DNA of 64,000 nucleotides, from positions 186,001 through 250,000 of the forward strand of contig NZ_JQNF01000010.1 in the NCBI RefSeq assembly GCF_000745125.1, in the 5' to 3' direction. The stretch is from Carnobacterium jeotgali MS3 (GTDB taxonomy: Bacteria; Bacillota; Bacilli; Lactobacillales; Carnobacteriaceae). The translations under genes were made by a program, and so were the position numbers. The notes under the pieces were generated by a model. The model saw only the letters and a list, made by a program, of their open reading frames with translations. It was not told the origin of the DNA and did no database searches. Shown one piece after another: positions 42,508 through 52,093 of the stretch (position 1 is the stretch's first letter; each line of letters starts with the position of its first letter).

Positions 42508-42543
42508 AAAAAAAACACTTCTATTATTTAGAAGTGTTTTTTT
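42508..42543 (-). terminator. Terminator overlapping the end of scrR
   Basis: AAAAACACTTCT pairs with AGAAGTGTTTTT. The scrR stop codon falls in the loop, so the scrK-scrR transcript ends before the scrA promoter. Confidence 0.85.
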
Positions 42544-43522
42544 CAACTGGCATAGTTGATTCTCTTTTGATTAGCTTGTTGGGTAATTCCAAATTATCTA
42601 TGGTCTTTCTTCCTTCGATTAATCCAATCATGTTAGCTACCGAGAGAGTACCCAATTTTTTATAAGGATATTCGACTGTCGTTATAGATGGTGTAACGAT
42701 CGACGTGACTTCATATCCCCCAAATCCTGATAAAGAGAAATCATTTGGGATACTTAGTCCTAATGTATGTGCTGCCTTCATAACAGCTAAAGCAATATTA
42801 TCAGTAGCACAAAGAATATATGTCGCAGAAGTTTTAGGTAATACATTCATCGCTTTTTCATACGCCTTTGAAAAAGAAAAATTGGTTTCAATAATTTCAA
42901 TAGACGTGCTAGTGCTTTTTTGTAAAGCATCCATGACACCTTTTGATCTCAGTTTTCCGACTGCATGATCTTCTTTAGAAACCATAAAAACCAAGAAATT
43001 ATTATGACCTAAATCTGTTGCATAACTTCCCATCTTAAGCCCAGCTTCATACTCTTGATGAACTATCGTATGTAAGCCTTCTGCCGATTGACCCAAAAGT
43101 AAAACAGGGATTTCAACTTCTGCTATTGCTTTACGATGAGCCGGGGTTACAATTGTGGCTAAAAGAATAATCCCGTCAACTTTCTGTTTTGCCAATGTGT
43201 AAATGTTCTCAACTTCTCGTTCAACACTTTGATTCGTATTTGTAATAATTAATTGATACTGCTTATTTCTTAATTCTTCGTCAATGCTTGCTAAAATAGC
43301 ATTCGTTGCGAATGAATCTAAGCGAGGAATGATGGTACCAATCATATTTGTTTTTTTCGCTTTTAAGCTCTGGGCAAAAGTATTAGGTGCATAACCTGTT
43401 TCTTTTACAATAACATCTAATTTGGCTTTCGTTTTTTTACTCACAGATCCGCCATTCAGATACCTAGAAACGGTACTTTTAGCTACTCCAGCTTGTTGAG
43501 CGATATCCTTTATGGTCACCAT
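42524..43522 (-). CDS. scrR: LacI family sucrose operon repressor
   Basis: A LacI/GalR protein of 332 residues. The HTH and hinge VTIKDIAQQAGVAKSTVSRYLNGG lie at the N terminus; the periplasmic-binding-like domain (about 60-325) includes the conserved GTIIPRLDSFATN start and LSGFGGYEVTSIVTPSITTVEYPY. It should repress scrA-scrB through the AACCGGTT operator and respond to fructose or a sucrose derivative. It lies 28 bases after scrK in the same operon. Confidence 0.9.
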   Translation of the reverse strand: MVTIKDIAQQAGVAKSTVSRYLNGGSVSKKTKAKLDVIVKETGYAPNTFAQSLKAKKTNMIGTIIPRLDSFATNAILASIDEELRNKQYQLIITNTNQSVEREVENIYTLAKQKVDGIILLATIVTPAHRKAIAEVEIPVLLLGQSAEGLHTIVHQEYEAGLKMGSYATDLGHNNFLVFMVSKEDHAVGKLRSKGVMDALQKSTSTSIEIIETNFSFSKAYEKAMNVLPKTSATYILCATDNIALAVMKAAHTLGLSIPNDFSLSGFGGYEVTSIVTPSITTVEYPYKKLGTLSVANMIGLIEGRKTIDNLELPNKLIKRESTMPVEKNTSK

Positions 43523-43550
43523 CTTATCACCTTACATTTCTTTGAACAAT

Positions 43551-44411
43551 CTATTTATTTTCTTCAATAGCCATTAATAGACAACCCGTAATACCTGCAT
43601 TATCTTCCAGTTCAGGTGTTACGATGTACTCATCTAAAGCAGGAGTACTGACATAGTCAGCCATTAGTTGGGTAAATTCTTTTTTAATTAAAGGAAGTAA
43701 TTGTGCTTGTTTCATAACGCCTCCACCCAAGATAATTTTTTCTGGGCTAAGAATCAATGTATAATTTACTAAAGCTTGTGCTAAATAGAAAGCTTCTATT
43801 TCCCAAACCTTTTTATCGTCTGCCAAATCGTGCCCTTTTTTCCCATAACGTTTTTCAATGGCAGGACCTGCAGCGACACCTTCTAAACAATTCCCGTGAT
43901 ATGGACAGACGCCTTCAAAATCATCATCAGGATGCATACTAACCAAAAGATGTCCCATCTCCGGGTGACCAAAACCACTCAATACTTTTCCGTCAACGAC
44001 AGCGCCGCCGCCAATACCAGTTCCAACCGTTAAATAGAGACAACTTTCAGTCCCACGCGCACTACCTTTTTTAAGTTCCCCATATGCAGCTGCATTTACA
44101 TCTGTCGTCCAAGACACCGGAACGTTATATCTTTGTTTAACTGTTCCTAAAAAATCAAAATTCTTCCAAGCTGTTTTAGGAGTTGATGTCACGTACCCAT
44201 ATGTAGCTGATTTTTCATTTACATCAATTGGGCCAAACGAACCTATTCCAATAGAGTTTAACGAATACTGATCAAAGAAATCAAAGACTTGTTTGAGCGT
44301 TTCTTCAGGTGTTGTTGTTGGGATACTTACACGTTCTTTTATCTCTAATTGCATATCGCTGACTGCACAAACAAATTTTGTTCCGCCTGCTTCAATTGCG
44401 CCATACATCAT
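43551..44411 (-). CDS. scrK: Fructokinase (ROK family)
   Basis: A ROK kinase of 286 residues. GAIEAGGTKFVCAV is the phosphate loop; catalytic Asp in WTTDVNAAAYGE; YLTVGTGIGGGAVVDG follows; the zinc site is GHPEMGH...CPYHGNCLEG. It phosphorylates fructose from sucrose-6-phosphate cleavage. GGAGG lies 8 bases before the first of two adjacent ATGs. First gene of scrK-scrR; a TAGTAC/TATTAT pair (17-base spacer) at 44,470-44,498 may be its promoter. Confidence 0.93.
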   Translation of the reverse strand: MMYGAIEAGGTKFVCAVSDMQLEIKERVSIPTTTPEETLKQVFDFFDQYSLNSIGIGSFGPIDVNEKSATYGYVTSTPKTAWKNFDFLGTVKQRYNVPVSWTTDVNAAAYGELKKGSARGTESCLYLTVGTGIGGGAVVDGKVLSGFGHPEMGHLLVSMHPDDDFEGVCPYHGNCLEGVAAGPAIEKRYGKKGHDLADDKKVWEIEAFYLAQALVNYTLILSPEKIILGGGVMKQAQLLPLIKKEFTQLMADYVSTPALDEYIVTPELEDNAGITGCLLMAIEENK

Positions 44412-44518
44412 TCATTTTTCCTCCTACTAATCCTTTGTTTTAAGCAAAGAAAAGGTTTTCTTAATCCTAATAATACCACAGAATTTTTTGGAGTACTAGA
44501 CGAGTATCTATTTTTAAC

Positions 44519-44556
44519 GGCTCTATACGTTTTAGTGTGGATAGATGAATTTAGTT
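44519..44556 (+). repeat. 38-bp dispersed repeat, copy B (IS-end-like)
   Basis: Starts GGCTCTAT and matches copy A at 19,632-19,669 in 35 of 38 positions, same orientation. It lies in the 276-base gap upstream of scrK, where no convincing gene is present. Confidence 0.6.
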
Positions 44557-44638
44557 GATCACACCATTTCTGGAAGAATAAGATTGTTTGTAGCAGCAAC
44601 ACTATTGAATGAAGAGCTTTTTTGATATTTCCAAAACA

Positions 44639-44681
44639 AAAAGTTTTTATAGAAGAAAATCCTTCCATAAAAACTTTTTGA
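44639..44681 (-). terminator. Terminator after arcR
   Basis: CAAAAAGTTTTTAT-GAAG pairs with CTTC-ATAAAAACTTTTTG, just past the Crp/Fnr gene stop. Confidence 0.85.
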
Positions 44682-44687
44682 CTGTAC

Positions 44688-45392
44688 TCATTCGGTATAA
44701 GCGTTGAAATAAATCAAATCTTTAAAGACAAATAATTTACGTTCGTACTCTAACTTATCCATTTCCTTTAATTTCTTGATAGTATTTCCTACTGTTTCTC
44801 TTGAACAGCCACTCATGTCTGCTACTTCATTAATGGTAATAGGATAAGGTATTTTAACCATTGTTGGATTTGTATAGTCGCCTAACTCTTTCATTAAATA
44901 ATTCAGCGTTTTAATAATCCGATTCGTCGCATTTGAAACGACTATATATTGCACTCTTTTTTCATGACTTTCAAGAATTTTAGATAATTTATGATAGAAG
45001 TAAATCATTTGTTTAGGATTATCGGTTATCAGTTTTTCAAAAAGAATCGTTGGAATATAGTACAACTCAATATCTGTAACAGCGTATGCAGAATAATGAT
45101 AAGTTTCATCGGAGAACATCCCACCATATGGGAATAAGGTTTCTTTTTTTACATAATCTGTATAGGTGTAAAAAGCACTTTCATCATATTTTTCAAGTTT
45201 AACCAATCCACTGACTAAATAAAATATTTTTTCACGGATATCCCCTTCATCAAATAAAACTTGCCCTTTTTTATACTTGCGCAAATACATATTTTTTCGG
45301 AGGTGATTAAACTCTGGATCAGTAAATTCTGAAAAGACAGGCTTGTAACGAAGCTCGTATAGATTGGTCATCTTTTTTTGAATAGTTGTCAT
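44688..45392 (-). CDS. arcR: Crp/Fnr family regulator of the arginine deiminase operon (ArcR-like)
   Basis: A Crp/Fnr protein of 234 residues. The cyclic-nucleotide-fold domain (about 25-135) includes YKKGQVLFDEGDIREKIFYLVSG; the C-terminal HTH (about 160-225) includes ITINEVADMSGCSRETVGNTIKKL. It lacks an Fnr-type N-terminal cysteine cluster, so it is not an iron-sulphur oxygen sensor. Last gene of the arc set, 168 bases after arcC behind a terminator. GAGGAG stands 7-8 bases before the ATG used; a 22-codon upstream extension is open but lacks a site. ArcR proteins activate arc genes in related bacteria. Confidence 0.85.
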   Translation of the reverse strand: MTTIQKKMTNLYELRYKPVFSEFTDPEFNHLRKNMYLRKYKKGQVLFDEGDIREKIFYLVSGLVKLEKYDESAFYTYTDYVKKETLFPYGGMFSDETYHYSAYAVTDIELYYIPTILFEKLITDNPKQMIYFYHKLSKILESHEKRVQYIVVSNATNRIIKTLNYLMKELGDYTNPTMVKIPYPITINEVADMSGCSRETVGNTIKKLKEMDKLEYERKLFVFKDLIYFNAYTE

Positions 45393-45489
45393 CAAAACAC
45401 TCCTCAATTTAAGATTCCTATTCATTCTAATCATCTCATCCATTGAAAAATCATCCAAGATAATTTATTCACAATTCAATTATAACATA

Positions 45490-45530
45490 AAAGCAAAAAA
45501 ACCCATCATAATAACGGGCTTTCTTGCTTT
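45490..45530 (-). terminator. Terminator after arcC
   Basis: AAAGCAA-AAA-CCC pairs with GGG-TTT-TTGCTTT between arcC and arcR. Confidence 0.8.
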
Positions 45531-45559
45531 ATTATGTGGCATTCCTAATAACGCTTACA

Positions 45560-46501
45560 TCACTTTGTAATAATTGTACCGGCTCCTTGAGTTAAAACGA
45601 ATTCGATATTTTCTAAAGAAGTAATGATTGCTTTTCCATCTTTTGAATTTTCAACAAAAGCAATTGCTGCCTCTACTTTTGGCAACATACTTCCTGCGGC
45701 AAATTGATTTTCAGCGATATAACCTTTCATTTCTTCAATAGATACTTCGCTTAACTGTTGCTGATTCGGTTTATTGAAATTGACGTATACGTTATCTACG
45801 CCAGTTAAAATAACCAATAAATCGGCTTGGATTAATTCTGCTAATTTTTGTGAAGCAAAATCTTTATCGATGACAGCTTCTACTCCTCTTAGCTCATTGT
45901 CTTTTTTGATGACTGGAATACCTCCACCGCCAACCGTAATGGGAATGACCCCATTTTCAACTAATTGATTGATCACAACATGTTCTTTTATGCTGATTGG
46001 TTTTGGAGAAGGAACGACTTTACGCCAGCCTCTTCCAGCGTCTTCTTTAAAGATAACGTCAGCTTTTTCCATTTCTGCTTTAGCTTCGACTTCAGTTAGA
46101 AATGGTCCAATGGGTTTACTTGGGCTTTTAAAAGCTGAATCTGCTTCATCAACGACGACTTGAGTGATCAACGAAACGACTTGTTTCGTTAGATTTCTTT
46201 TTTCTAATGCGTGTGAAAGTGCATTTTGCATCCAATAACCAATGCTTCCTTGAGTCATGGCTACACAAGTATCTAATGGCATGGCTGGATTTTTCGAACT
46301 ATTTGCCGCATTTTGTTGTAATAGTAAGTTTCCCACTTGCGGTCCGTTACCATGAGAAATGACTAAATCATCCCCATTTTCAATAAATTTGACCAAATAT
46401 TCTGCTGTTTCTGCAAGTGCCTGCTGCTGAGCTTTAGCGCTAGCATCATTTGATAATATAGCATTTCCACCTAAAGCTACCACAATTTTTCTTTTTTTCA
46501 T
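45560..46501 (-). CDS. arcC: Carbamate kinase
   Basis: An amino acid kinase-fold enzyme of 313 residues, the family's usual size. [11 protein letters not shown] at the N terminus, [38 protein letters not shown] and AVIDKDFAS are all typical. It makes ATP from carbamoyl phosphate and ADP, the energy-yielding step of the arginine deiminase pathway. The start is ATG; an in-frame GTG three codons upstream sits too close to the AAAGGGA site. It follows arcD by 15 bases. Confidence 0.94.
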   Translation of the reverse strand: MKKRKIVVALGGNAILSNDASAKAQQQALAETAEYLVKFIENGDDLVISHGNGPQVGNLLLQQNAANSSKNPAMPLDTCVAMTQGSIGYWMQNALSHALEKRNLTKQVVSLITQVVVDEADSAFKSPSKPIGPFLTEVEAKAEMEKADVIFKEDAGRGWRKVVPSPKPISIKEHVVINQLVENGVIPITVGGGGIPVIKKDNELRGVEAVIDKDFASQKLAELIQADLLVILTGVDNVYVNFNKPNQQQLSEVSIEEMKGYIAENQFAAGSMLPKVEAAIAFVENSKDGKAIITSLENIEFVLTQGAGTIITK

Positions 46502-46516
46502 ATCTGTCACGTCCCT

Positions 46517-47944
46517 TTACATATTACTGATATCAATTGAACCATTTGCTATTTGAAAGATAGCTATCAAAAAGAGAACCACTACGACCGCAGCCGCAAT
46601 CCATTCGCTTTTAGTAAATAGTTTTTCTTTATTTTCTTTTTGTACCCAAGCATAAATAATGATTCCTGGTGCGTACAACAACATTGTTAGCAGTAAATAA
46701 TCCACTCCACCTGCATAAATCAACCAAACAGCATAAATACTAGCTATTATTCCAATAAAAATATTTTGATTACGGCGTTTTGTGTCACTTGTTTCCATTA
46801 GCGACAGTTTCAATTGATAAAATGCTGTAAATGCATAAGGAATTAAAATGGCTGATGAAGCCAATGAAAAAGCGAAATTGTAAGCTCTGGAACTGATTAA
46901 AAAAGTAAATAAGAATAATTGAATCAATATATTCGTAAATAACAATGAATTGACTGGCGCTCCATTTTTATTTTCTTTAGAAAAGAACTTAGGAAAAGCC
47001 CCTTGTTTAGCCGCTTGATAAGGCAATTCTGCCGCAAACATAGTCCAAGCAAGCCAAGCACCTGAAACAGAAATGATTACACCAATATTGATTAATACTG
47101 CACCCCACTTACCTACCACGCTTTCTAATAAATAAGCCATTGCAGGTTGAGGCAAATCAGCTAATTCTGGTCTCGTTAAAACGGCCATTGATAGGATAGT
47201 CGTCAATAAATAAATCGCAATGACAGTTACCAATCCGATAATCGTTGCTTTTCCAACGTCAGATTTTCTATTGGCACGTCCAGAGAATACAACTGCTCCT
47301 TCAATACCAATAAACACCCAGACCGTTACAAGCATCGTTCCTTGAACTTGATCCATCACTTCTTTAAAAGAGAACTCGCCTGAAATGGTTCCCCAGAAGT
47401 CAGCGGTAAATATATCTAGTTTAAAAGCAACGAACATCGCAACGAAAAAAATTGCCAAAGGAATCAATTTAGCTGCTGTAACAATCGTATTGATAAATGA
47501 AGCTGTTTGGACTCCTTTTAATATAAGGGCATGAACCAACCAAAGCATGACCGATGCTCCAATAACTGAAGCTAAGTTTTGACCATCTCCAAAAATAGGG
47601 AAAAAGTACCCAATGGAACTAAACAGCAATGTTCCATAAGCCACATTTCCTAAGAAAGCTGACAACCAATAACCCCAAGCAGAATTGAACCCCATATATT
47701 TTCCAAAGCCTTCTTTAGCATAACTATATATTCCGGCATCCAAGTCAGGGCGCTTAGCAGACAAATTTTGAAAACAGAAAGCTAAAAATCCCATACCTAC
47801 ACCGGCAATGACCCAACCGATAATAACTGGACCTACAGAAGCTTCGACGGCCATGTCGGACATGAGGTTGAAAATTCCACCACCAATAATTGACCCTACA
47901 ACAAGGGCAACTAAAGGCGTTATGCCTAATTTTTTCTCTTCCAT
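46517..47944 (-). CDS. arcD: Arginine/ornithine antiporter
   Basis: An APC-superfamily exchanger of 475 residues with about 12-13 membrane segments. The first segment VALVVGSIIGGGIFNL carries the GSIIGGGIF substrate-binding motif, and WVFIGIEGAVVFSGRA is conserved in ArcD. It exchanges external arginine for ornithine at no energy cost. It lies between arcB and arcC. A hairpin upstream may lower its expression relative to arcA and arcB. Confidence 0.92.
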   Translation of the reverse strand: MEEKKLGITPLVALVVGSIIGGGIFNLMSDMAVEASVGPVIIGWVIAGVGMGFLAFCFQNLSAKRPDLDAGIYSYAKEGFGKYMGFNSAWGYWLSAFLGNVAYGTLLFSSIGYFFPIFGDGQNLASVIGASVMLWLVHALILKGVQTASFINTIVTAAKLIPLAIFFVAMFVAFKLDIFTADFWGTISGEFSFKEVMDQVQGTMLVTVWVFIGIEGAVVFSGRANRKSDVGKATIIGLVTVIAIYLLTTILSMAVLTRPELADLPQPAMAYLLESVVGKWGAVLINIGVIISVSGAWLAWTMFAAELPYQAAKQGAFPKFFSKENKNGAPVNSLLFTNILIQLFLFTFLISSRAYNFAFSLASSAILIPYAFTAFYQLKLSLMETSDTKRRNQNIFIGIIASIYAVWLIYAGGVDYLLLTMLLYAPGIIIYAWVQKENKEKLFTKSEWIAAAVVVVLFLIAIFQIANGSIDISNM

Positions 47945-47997
47945 TATTTTTCCTCCTCCTTTTTATTAACGTTACGGGTTCAGTTAATTTTATGAAA

Positions 47998-48030
47998 TAA
48001 AGTATGAGAAGCTTGTCTCCTCATACTTTA
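47998..48030 (-). terminator. Hairpin between arcB and arcD (attenuator or processing site)
   Basis: TAAAGTATGAG pairs with CTCATACTTTA around an 11-base loop. The following T-run is weak, so partial termination is likely. Confidence 0.6.
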
Positions 48031-48051
48031 TATTCAATTAATTTTTCATTC

Positions 48052-49068
48052 TTAAACTTTGGGAATAAATAAATTACCTAACGTTGCAGCCATAATCGCT
48101 TTTATAGAGTGCATGCGGTTTTCAGCTTGTTCAAATTGTCGTGCATGTTTACTTCTAAATGCTTCATCCGTAATTTCCATCGCATCAATATGGTGTTTTG
48201 CTTTTACGTCTCTTCCATAGTCGGTATTGGTATCATGAAAGGCTGGTAGACAGTGTAAAATAATCATGTCCTCTTTTCCAGTAGCACGAACCATCTCCAT
48301 ATTTAACTGATAAGGCGTCAATAACTCGATCCGTTCTGCAAACTTATCTTCTTCTCCCATAGATACCCAGACATCGGTATATAACACGTCTGCGCCTTTA
48401 ACACCTTCTGCAACATCTTTTGTGATTATCAATTTGCTACCAGATTGTTTCGCAAAAGATTGAGCCATATCCACTAATTCTTTTTCTGGGAATAATGATT
48501 CAGGAGACACGATTCGAATGTTTACTCCTAAAATTGCGCCTGTGACTAGCAAGCTGTTTGCTACATTGTTACGGCCATCTCCAACATAGGCTAACGTAAG
48601 CCCTTCAAGGTGTCCAAAGTTTTCTTTAACCGTCAAAAAGTCTGCGATCATTTGCGTTGGATGCCATTCATCCGTTAACCCATTCCATACAGGGACTCCT
48701 GAAAACTCAGCTAATTGTTCTACAGTACTTTGTTTGAATCCACGAAATTCAATTCCATCGAACATACTTCCGAGTACTCGAGCTGTATCTTCAACAGATT
48801 CTTTTTTACCTAATTGAATATCATTTTTCCCAAGGTACTCAGGATGTGCACCTAAATCAATAGCTGCTGTAGTAAACGCAGCCCGCGTACGAGTAGAAGC
48901 TTTTTCAAATAATAAAGCGATATTTTTCCCTTCTAAATAGTGGTGTGGAATACCTCTTTTTTTCAAATCTTTTAAATGTGCAGATAGGTCGATTAAATAC
49001 ATCAATTCTTCTTTTGTAAAATCTTTTTCAGCTAATAAACTGCGTCCTTGAAATACTTGTTTTGTCAT
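48052..49068 (-). CDS. arcB: Ornithine carbamoyltransferase, catabolic
   Basis: A transcarbamoylase of 338 residues. Carbamoyl phosphate motif [11 protein letters not shown] near 53-63, [32 protein letters not shown] and the ornithine-site HCLPAFHD near 271. In this operon it works in the catabolic direction, splitting citrulline into ornithine and carbamoyl phosphate. It lies 44 bases after arcA. Confidence 0.95.
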   Translation of the reverse strand: MTKQVFQGRSLLAEKDFTKEELMYLIDLSAHLKDLKKRGIPHHYLEGKNIALLFEKASTRTRAAFTTAAIDLGAHPEYLGKNDIQLGKKESVEDTARVLGSMFDGIEFRGFKQSTVEQLAEFSGVPVWNGLTDEWHPTQMIADFLTVKENFGHLEGLTLAYVGDGRNNVANSLLVTGAILGVNIRIVSPESLFPEKELVDMAQSFAKQSGSKLIITKDVAEGVKGADVLYTDVWVSMGEEDKFAERIELLTPYQLNMEMVRATGKEDMIILHCLPAFHDTNTDYGRDVKAKHHIDAMEITDEAFRSKHARQFEQAENRMHSIKAIMAATLGNLFIPKV

Positions 49069-49112
49069 TACTTATTCCTCCATATACTTATTAATTGGTT
49101 GTGAAATTAGGT

Positions 49113-50354
49113 TTATCTGATAGGTAGATCCTCACGAACTAAAGGCATACTCATACAACGAGGACCGCCACGACCTCTAGATAATTCACTTGAAGCAATT
49201 TCAATAACCTCAATGCCGTGACTTCTTAATAACGCGTTAGAAACATAATTGCGGTCATAAGTGACAACTACTCCAGGTGCAATAGCTAGTGTATTGGATC
49301 CGTCATTCCATTGCTCACGAGGTGCCGCAATCGCATCTCCACCACCGCAAGGAATCAATGTCAACTTCGGTACATTCAGTGCTTCACGTAAAATTTCTTG
49401 CAAATCAGAACGGTGAGTCATTTTGATAGTTCCAGCTTCTTCGCCCTTTTCCAAAATGTACGTATCTACTTCACCACCATTTTTTTGAATCCCTGGATGA
49501 ATAGTAAATTTATCGTAATCAACCATTGTAAACACCGTATCTAAATGCATCATAGCGCGGACATTTGGTATTTTGATTGCCAAAACTTTCTCAAAATTAG
49601 AGTTTCGATCAAACAATTCAGTTGCAAGTTGTTCAATCGCTTTAGCTGATGTTCGTTGTGAGATACCAATAGCCAATACTTTATCGTTTAAAACTAACTC
49701 ATCTCCTCCTTCAATGCGAGATGTATGATTCCGGTCACGCCATACTTCTACACCTTGACCAGCGAATCTGGGATGGTGTTTTATAATCACTTCAATAAAG
49801 AGCGACTCTCTGTTACGAGCTTCAAAAGCCATATGATTGATAGTTAGTCCTTTTCCAATTGCTGCAGCTGGGTCTCTTGTAAAGTAAAGGTTAGGCATAG
49901 GATCCATGAAAAATGGATAGACTTCTTCACTAGAAATATCTGCTAAATGATGGCTTTCAATACTGACATCTTTTTTACGGACACCAGCCATAATGACATC
50001 TACCATTTCTTGTGTATCGAAACCTAGCAAATATTTTTTTAGTCCCTCTCTAACCCCTTCCGTTTCAAGTTTCGACTCATCTAAAATACGTTCAACAAAT
50101 TTCTCTCTCCCGTTTGCTGCATCTATCGCTTCTGCAGTTAACTTTTCTAAATACAATACTTCTACCCCGTGATCTATTAAAGCTTGAGCAAATGCATCGT
50201 GTTCTTTTTGAATAACTGGCAAATGCGGAATATCATCAAATAATAAACGCTCCATAATCTCTGGCGTTAAATTTTCGACTTCTTTACCTGGTCTTTTCAA
50301 TAATACTGTTTTCAATTTTCCAATTTCGGACATTACGTGAATGGGTGTCGTCAT
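49113..50354 (-). CDS. arcA: Arginine deiminase
   Basis: A guanidino-group hydrolase of 413 residues. [34 protein letters not shown] and the catalytic Cys in [15 protein letters not shown] near 400 are all intact. It converts arginine to citrulline and ammonia, the first step of the pathway and a source of acid tolerance. First gene of arcA-arcB-arcD-arcC; its upstream region has a -10 box, a perfect cre and a Crp/Fnr-like box, shared with divergent argR. Confidence 0.96.
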   Translation of the reverse strand: MTTPIHVMSEIGKLKTVLLKRPGKEVENLTPEIMERLLFDDIPHLPVIQKEHDAFAQALIDHGVEVLYLEKLTAEAIDAANGREKFVERILDESKLETEGVREGLKKYLLGFDTQEMVDVIMAGVRKKDVSIESHHLADISSEEVYPFFMDPMPNLYFTRDPAAAIGKGLTINHMAFEARNRESLFIEVIIKHHPRFAGQGVEVWRDRNHTSRIEGGDELVLNDKVLAIGISQRTSAKAIEQLATELFDRNSNFEKVLAIKIPNVRAMMHLDTVFTMVDYDKFTIHPGIQKNGGEVDTYILEKGEEAGTIKMTHRSDLQEILREALNVPKLTLIPCGGGDAIAAPREQWNDGSNTLAIAPGVVVTYDRNYVSNALLRSHGIEVIEIASSELSRGRGGPRCMSMPLVREDLPIR

Positions 50355-50387
50355 TTCTTTTTCCTTCCTTTCTTAAAGCTTCTATTT

Positions 50388-50393
50388 ATTATA
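50388..50393 (-). promoter_or_regulatory. -10 box of the arc operon
   Basis: TATAAT on the minus strand, 35 bases before the arcA start. The hexamer 17 bases upstream (TAATGT) is a poor -35, which suggests that an activator is needed. Confidence 0.6.
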
Positions 50394-50399
50394 TAATCA

Positions 50400-50413
50400 T
50401 GATAACGTTTACA
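50400..50413. promoter_or_regulatory. cre site in the arcA promoter
   Basis: TGATAACGTTTACA matches the catabolite-responsive consensus at all 14 positions and lies between the -10 and -35 positions, ideal for CcpA repression by glucose. Confidence 0.85.
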
Positions 50414-50446
50414 TTATTTTTATGAAAGTTTGAAATCCGCACTAGA

Positions 50447-50466
50447 AATGTCGATTTCATCACATT
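50447..50466. promoter_or_regulatory. Crp/Fnr-type box, candidate ArcR site
   Basis: AATGTCGATTTCATCACATT is a two-sided site (AATGT...ACATT, TCACA right half intact) centred about 75 bases upstream of the predicted arcA start of transcription. Binding by ArcR is inferred. Confidence 0.5.
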
Positions 50467-50498
50467 ATTTCACGACTTTTTCATATATATTCTAATTA

Positions 50499-50514
50499 TG
50501 GAATATTCATTCCA
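50499..50514. promoter_or_regulatory. ARG-box-like palindrome upstream of argR
   Basis: TGGAATATTCATTCCA resembles the ArgR/AhrC operator (TGAAT-N4-ATTCA type) and lies between arcA and argR. Confidence 0.5.
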
Positions 50515-50592
50515 CAACGAATCTTTATACTGTATATGACTTTCGTTTATACACTTTTTATGAATGAATTTTTTTTAGAAAAGAGGCTGATT

Positions 50593-51102
50593 ATGAAGAA
50601 AAATGATCGATTATTTGCAATAAAAAAACTAATCCTCAACCACGATATTGCTACACAACAAGAATTGATGGAGCATTTGAAAAACGAAGGCTTTCAAACC
50701 ACGCAAGCCACATTATCCAGAGACATAAAAGAATTAAATTTAATCAAAGTAACTCAAACAGACAGGACAACAAAGTATACATTCTATCATGATGCTTATC
50801 AGGAAAAAAATCTTTATTACAGACTAGAAAAAGCGCTACATCATTATGCAAGAAGTGTTACCGCTGTCCAATTTTTAGTTATCATTCTGGTTACACCCAA
50901 TTACCCTAATGTTATTGCATCTTTAATTGATGAATTAAAAATGCCATCTATCGTTGGTACGATTGCCAGTTTTGATACTTGTTTAATTATTTTGCACAAT
51001 GAAAAAGATGCGCGTTTATTGAGCGACTGTTTTTCAAACATTATTCATAAACAAACTGTTACGAATTTAGAAAAAGAAGTGTCTTTTTTAGTCCCAAAGT
51101 AA
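50593..51102 (+). CDS. argR: Arginine repressor ArgR/AhrC
   Basis: A regulator of 169 residues, slightly longer than the usual 150. The N-terminal winged helix (about 1-70) contains QATLSRDIKELNLIKV, the standard ArgR recognition motif. The C-terminal domain (about 95-165) is diverged: the GTIASFDTCLIIL stretch replaces the usual GTIAGDDTILVI, with the two arginine-contacting aspartates reduced to one. AGAGG stands 6-7 bases before the ATG; 19 upstream codons are open but lack a site. It is divergent from arcA and probably controls it in response to arginine. Confidence 0.87.
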   Translation: MKKNDRLFAIKKLILNHDIATQQELMEHLKNEGFQTTQATLSRDIKELNLIKVTQTDRTTKYTFYHDAYQEKNLYYRLEKALHHYARSVTAVQFLVIILVTPNYPNVIASLIDELKMPSIVGTIASFDTCLIILHNEKDARLLSDCFSNIIHKQTVTNLEKEVSFLVPK

Positions 51103-51117
51103 CTTATATAGCACGAA

Positions 51118-51173
51118 AAAAAACTAACTTGAAAAAATTCGGTATCTAAACCAGAATTTTCAAGTTAGTTTTT
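51118..51173. terminator. Bidirectional terminator between argR and ohr
   Basis: AAAAACTAACTTGAA-AATTC pairs with GAATT-TTCAAGTTAGTTTTT. Confidence 0.85.
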
Positions 51174-51186
51174 AAATTAAACCGTT

Positions 51187-51618
51187 TTAGTTAAATTCAA
51201 TTGCTTTTATTTCAACATCAATATTGTTGCTAGTAGCTTTAGAATATGGACAGAAAGCATGAGCTTTTTCAGCTAATTCTTGTGTTGCTTCAAGCGTTTG
51301 TCCTTCAATAGCAACTGATAACACAACAGAAAGTTTGAATCCATTGTCTGTTGGATCTGACTTTAATGAAACTTCTGCTGTAACTTCAGATTTAGCTTCG
51401 ATTTTAGCTTGTTGAATCATAATTTCAAGTGCTGAATTGAAACAAGCACTGTATCCTAAAGCAAATAATTGTTCAGGGTTAGTTCCTTGACCAGGTCCCC
51501 CCATTTGTTTTGGTGTAGAAACTTTTACAGAAAAAGAACCATCTGGTAAACGACTTTCTCCATTACGTCCACCTGTATTGATTGCTGTTGTTTGATACAT
51601 TACTTTTGATTCAGTCAT
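51187..51618 (-). CDS. ohr: Organic hydroperoxide resistance protein
   Basis: An OsmC/Ohr-fold peroxidase of 143 residues. The peroxidatic Cys lies in GYSACFNSAL near 59 and the resolving Cys in AHAFCPYSKAT near 124. GGRNGESRLPDGSFSVKVSTPKQMGGPG is the Ohr-type N terminus. It reduces organic hydroperoxides with a lipoylated thiol. It starts in an ATGACTGA overlap with the ohrR stop, so the two are coupled. Confidence 0.95.
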   Translation of the reverse strand: MTESKVMYQTTAINTGGRNGESRLPDGSFSVKVSTPKQMGGPGQGTNPEQLFALGYSACFNSALEIMIQQAKIEAKSEVTAEVSLKSDPTDNGFKLSVVLSVAIEGQTLEATQELAEKAHAFCPYSKATSNNIDVEIKAIEFN

Positions 51619-52054
51619 TTAAAATTCCTCCTAATGTTTTTGATAAATCATCTATTTTTGTCAATAAATCAAAATAATCTTTTTCATTCATATTTAACAG
51701 GGCTAGGCAGGCAGAAACCTTTTCAAGTAACTCATCCCTTAAACTATCAGCTTTTTGGGTAGTCGCAATGATTACTTTTCTTTCGTCTTCCGGATGACGC
51801 TTTCGAGTAATGAATCCATTTGACTCCATTCGCTTTAACATCGGTGTTAAAGTTCCACTATCTAATCCAAGTCTTGTTCCTAATGATTGAACGCTTAGAT
51901 CAGATTCCTCCCAAAGCACAAGTAAAGCTACGTATTGCGTGTATGTAAGAGAATAAGGTTCTAAAACCGGACGATAAAGTTTTGTAAACTGTTTGGATAA
52001 AGTATAAGTAGAAAAACATAACTGTTCTTCTAGTAGAAAGTTGTTTCCATCCAT
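51611..52054 (-). CDS. ohrR: Organic hydroperoxide sensor/repressor
   Basis: A MarR protein of 147 residues. The reactive Cys lies in LLEEQLCFSTY near 13, and LDSGTLTPMLKRMESNGFITRKR-PEDERKVII is the OhrR DNA-binding and wing region. When the cysteine is oxidised it leaves its operator and the ohrR-ohr operon is induced. GGAGG stands 8 bases before the ATG; a ten-codon upstream extension overlaps this site. A palindromic operator covers the -10 box. Confidence 0.93.
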   Translation of the reverse strand: MDGNNFLLEEQLCFSTYTLSKQFTKLYRPVLEPYSLTYTQYVALLVLWEESDLSVQSLGTRLGLDSGTLTPMLKRMESNGFITRKRHPEDERKVIIATTQKADSLRDELLEKVSACLALLNMNEKDYFDLLTKIDDLSKTLGGILND

Positions 52055-52080
52055 TCTTGTTCCTCCTAAATAGGTTGTGC

Positions 52081-52093
52081 ACAATTAAATTGT
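52081..52093. promoter_or_regulatory. OhrR operator
   Basis: ACAATTAAATTGT, a perfect palindrome of the TACAATT-N-AATTGTA type known for OhrR, overlapping the -10 box of ohrR. Confidence 0.85.

Noticed and set aside
44408-44668. An 86-codon minus-strand frame upstream of scrK
   Set aside because: It begins inside the arcR terminator hairpin, covers the IS-end-like repeat and the likely scrK promoter, and has no ribosome binding site or recognisable domain.
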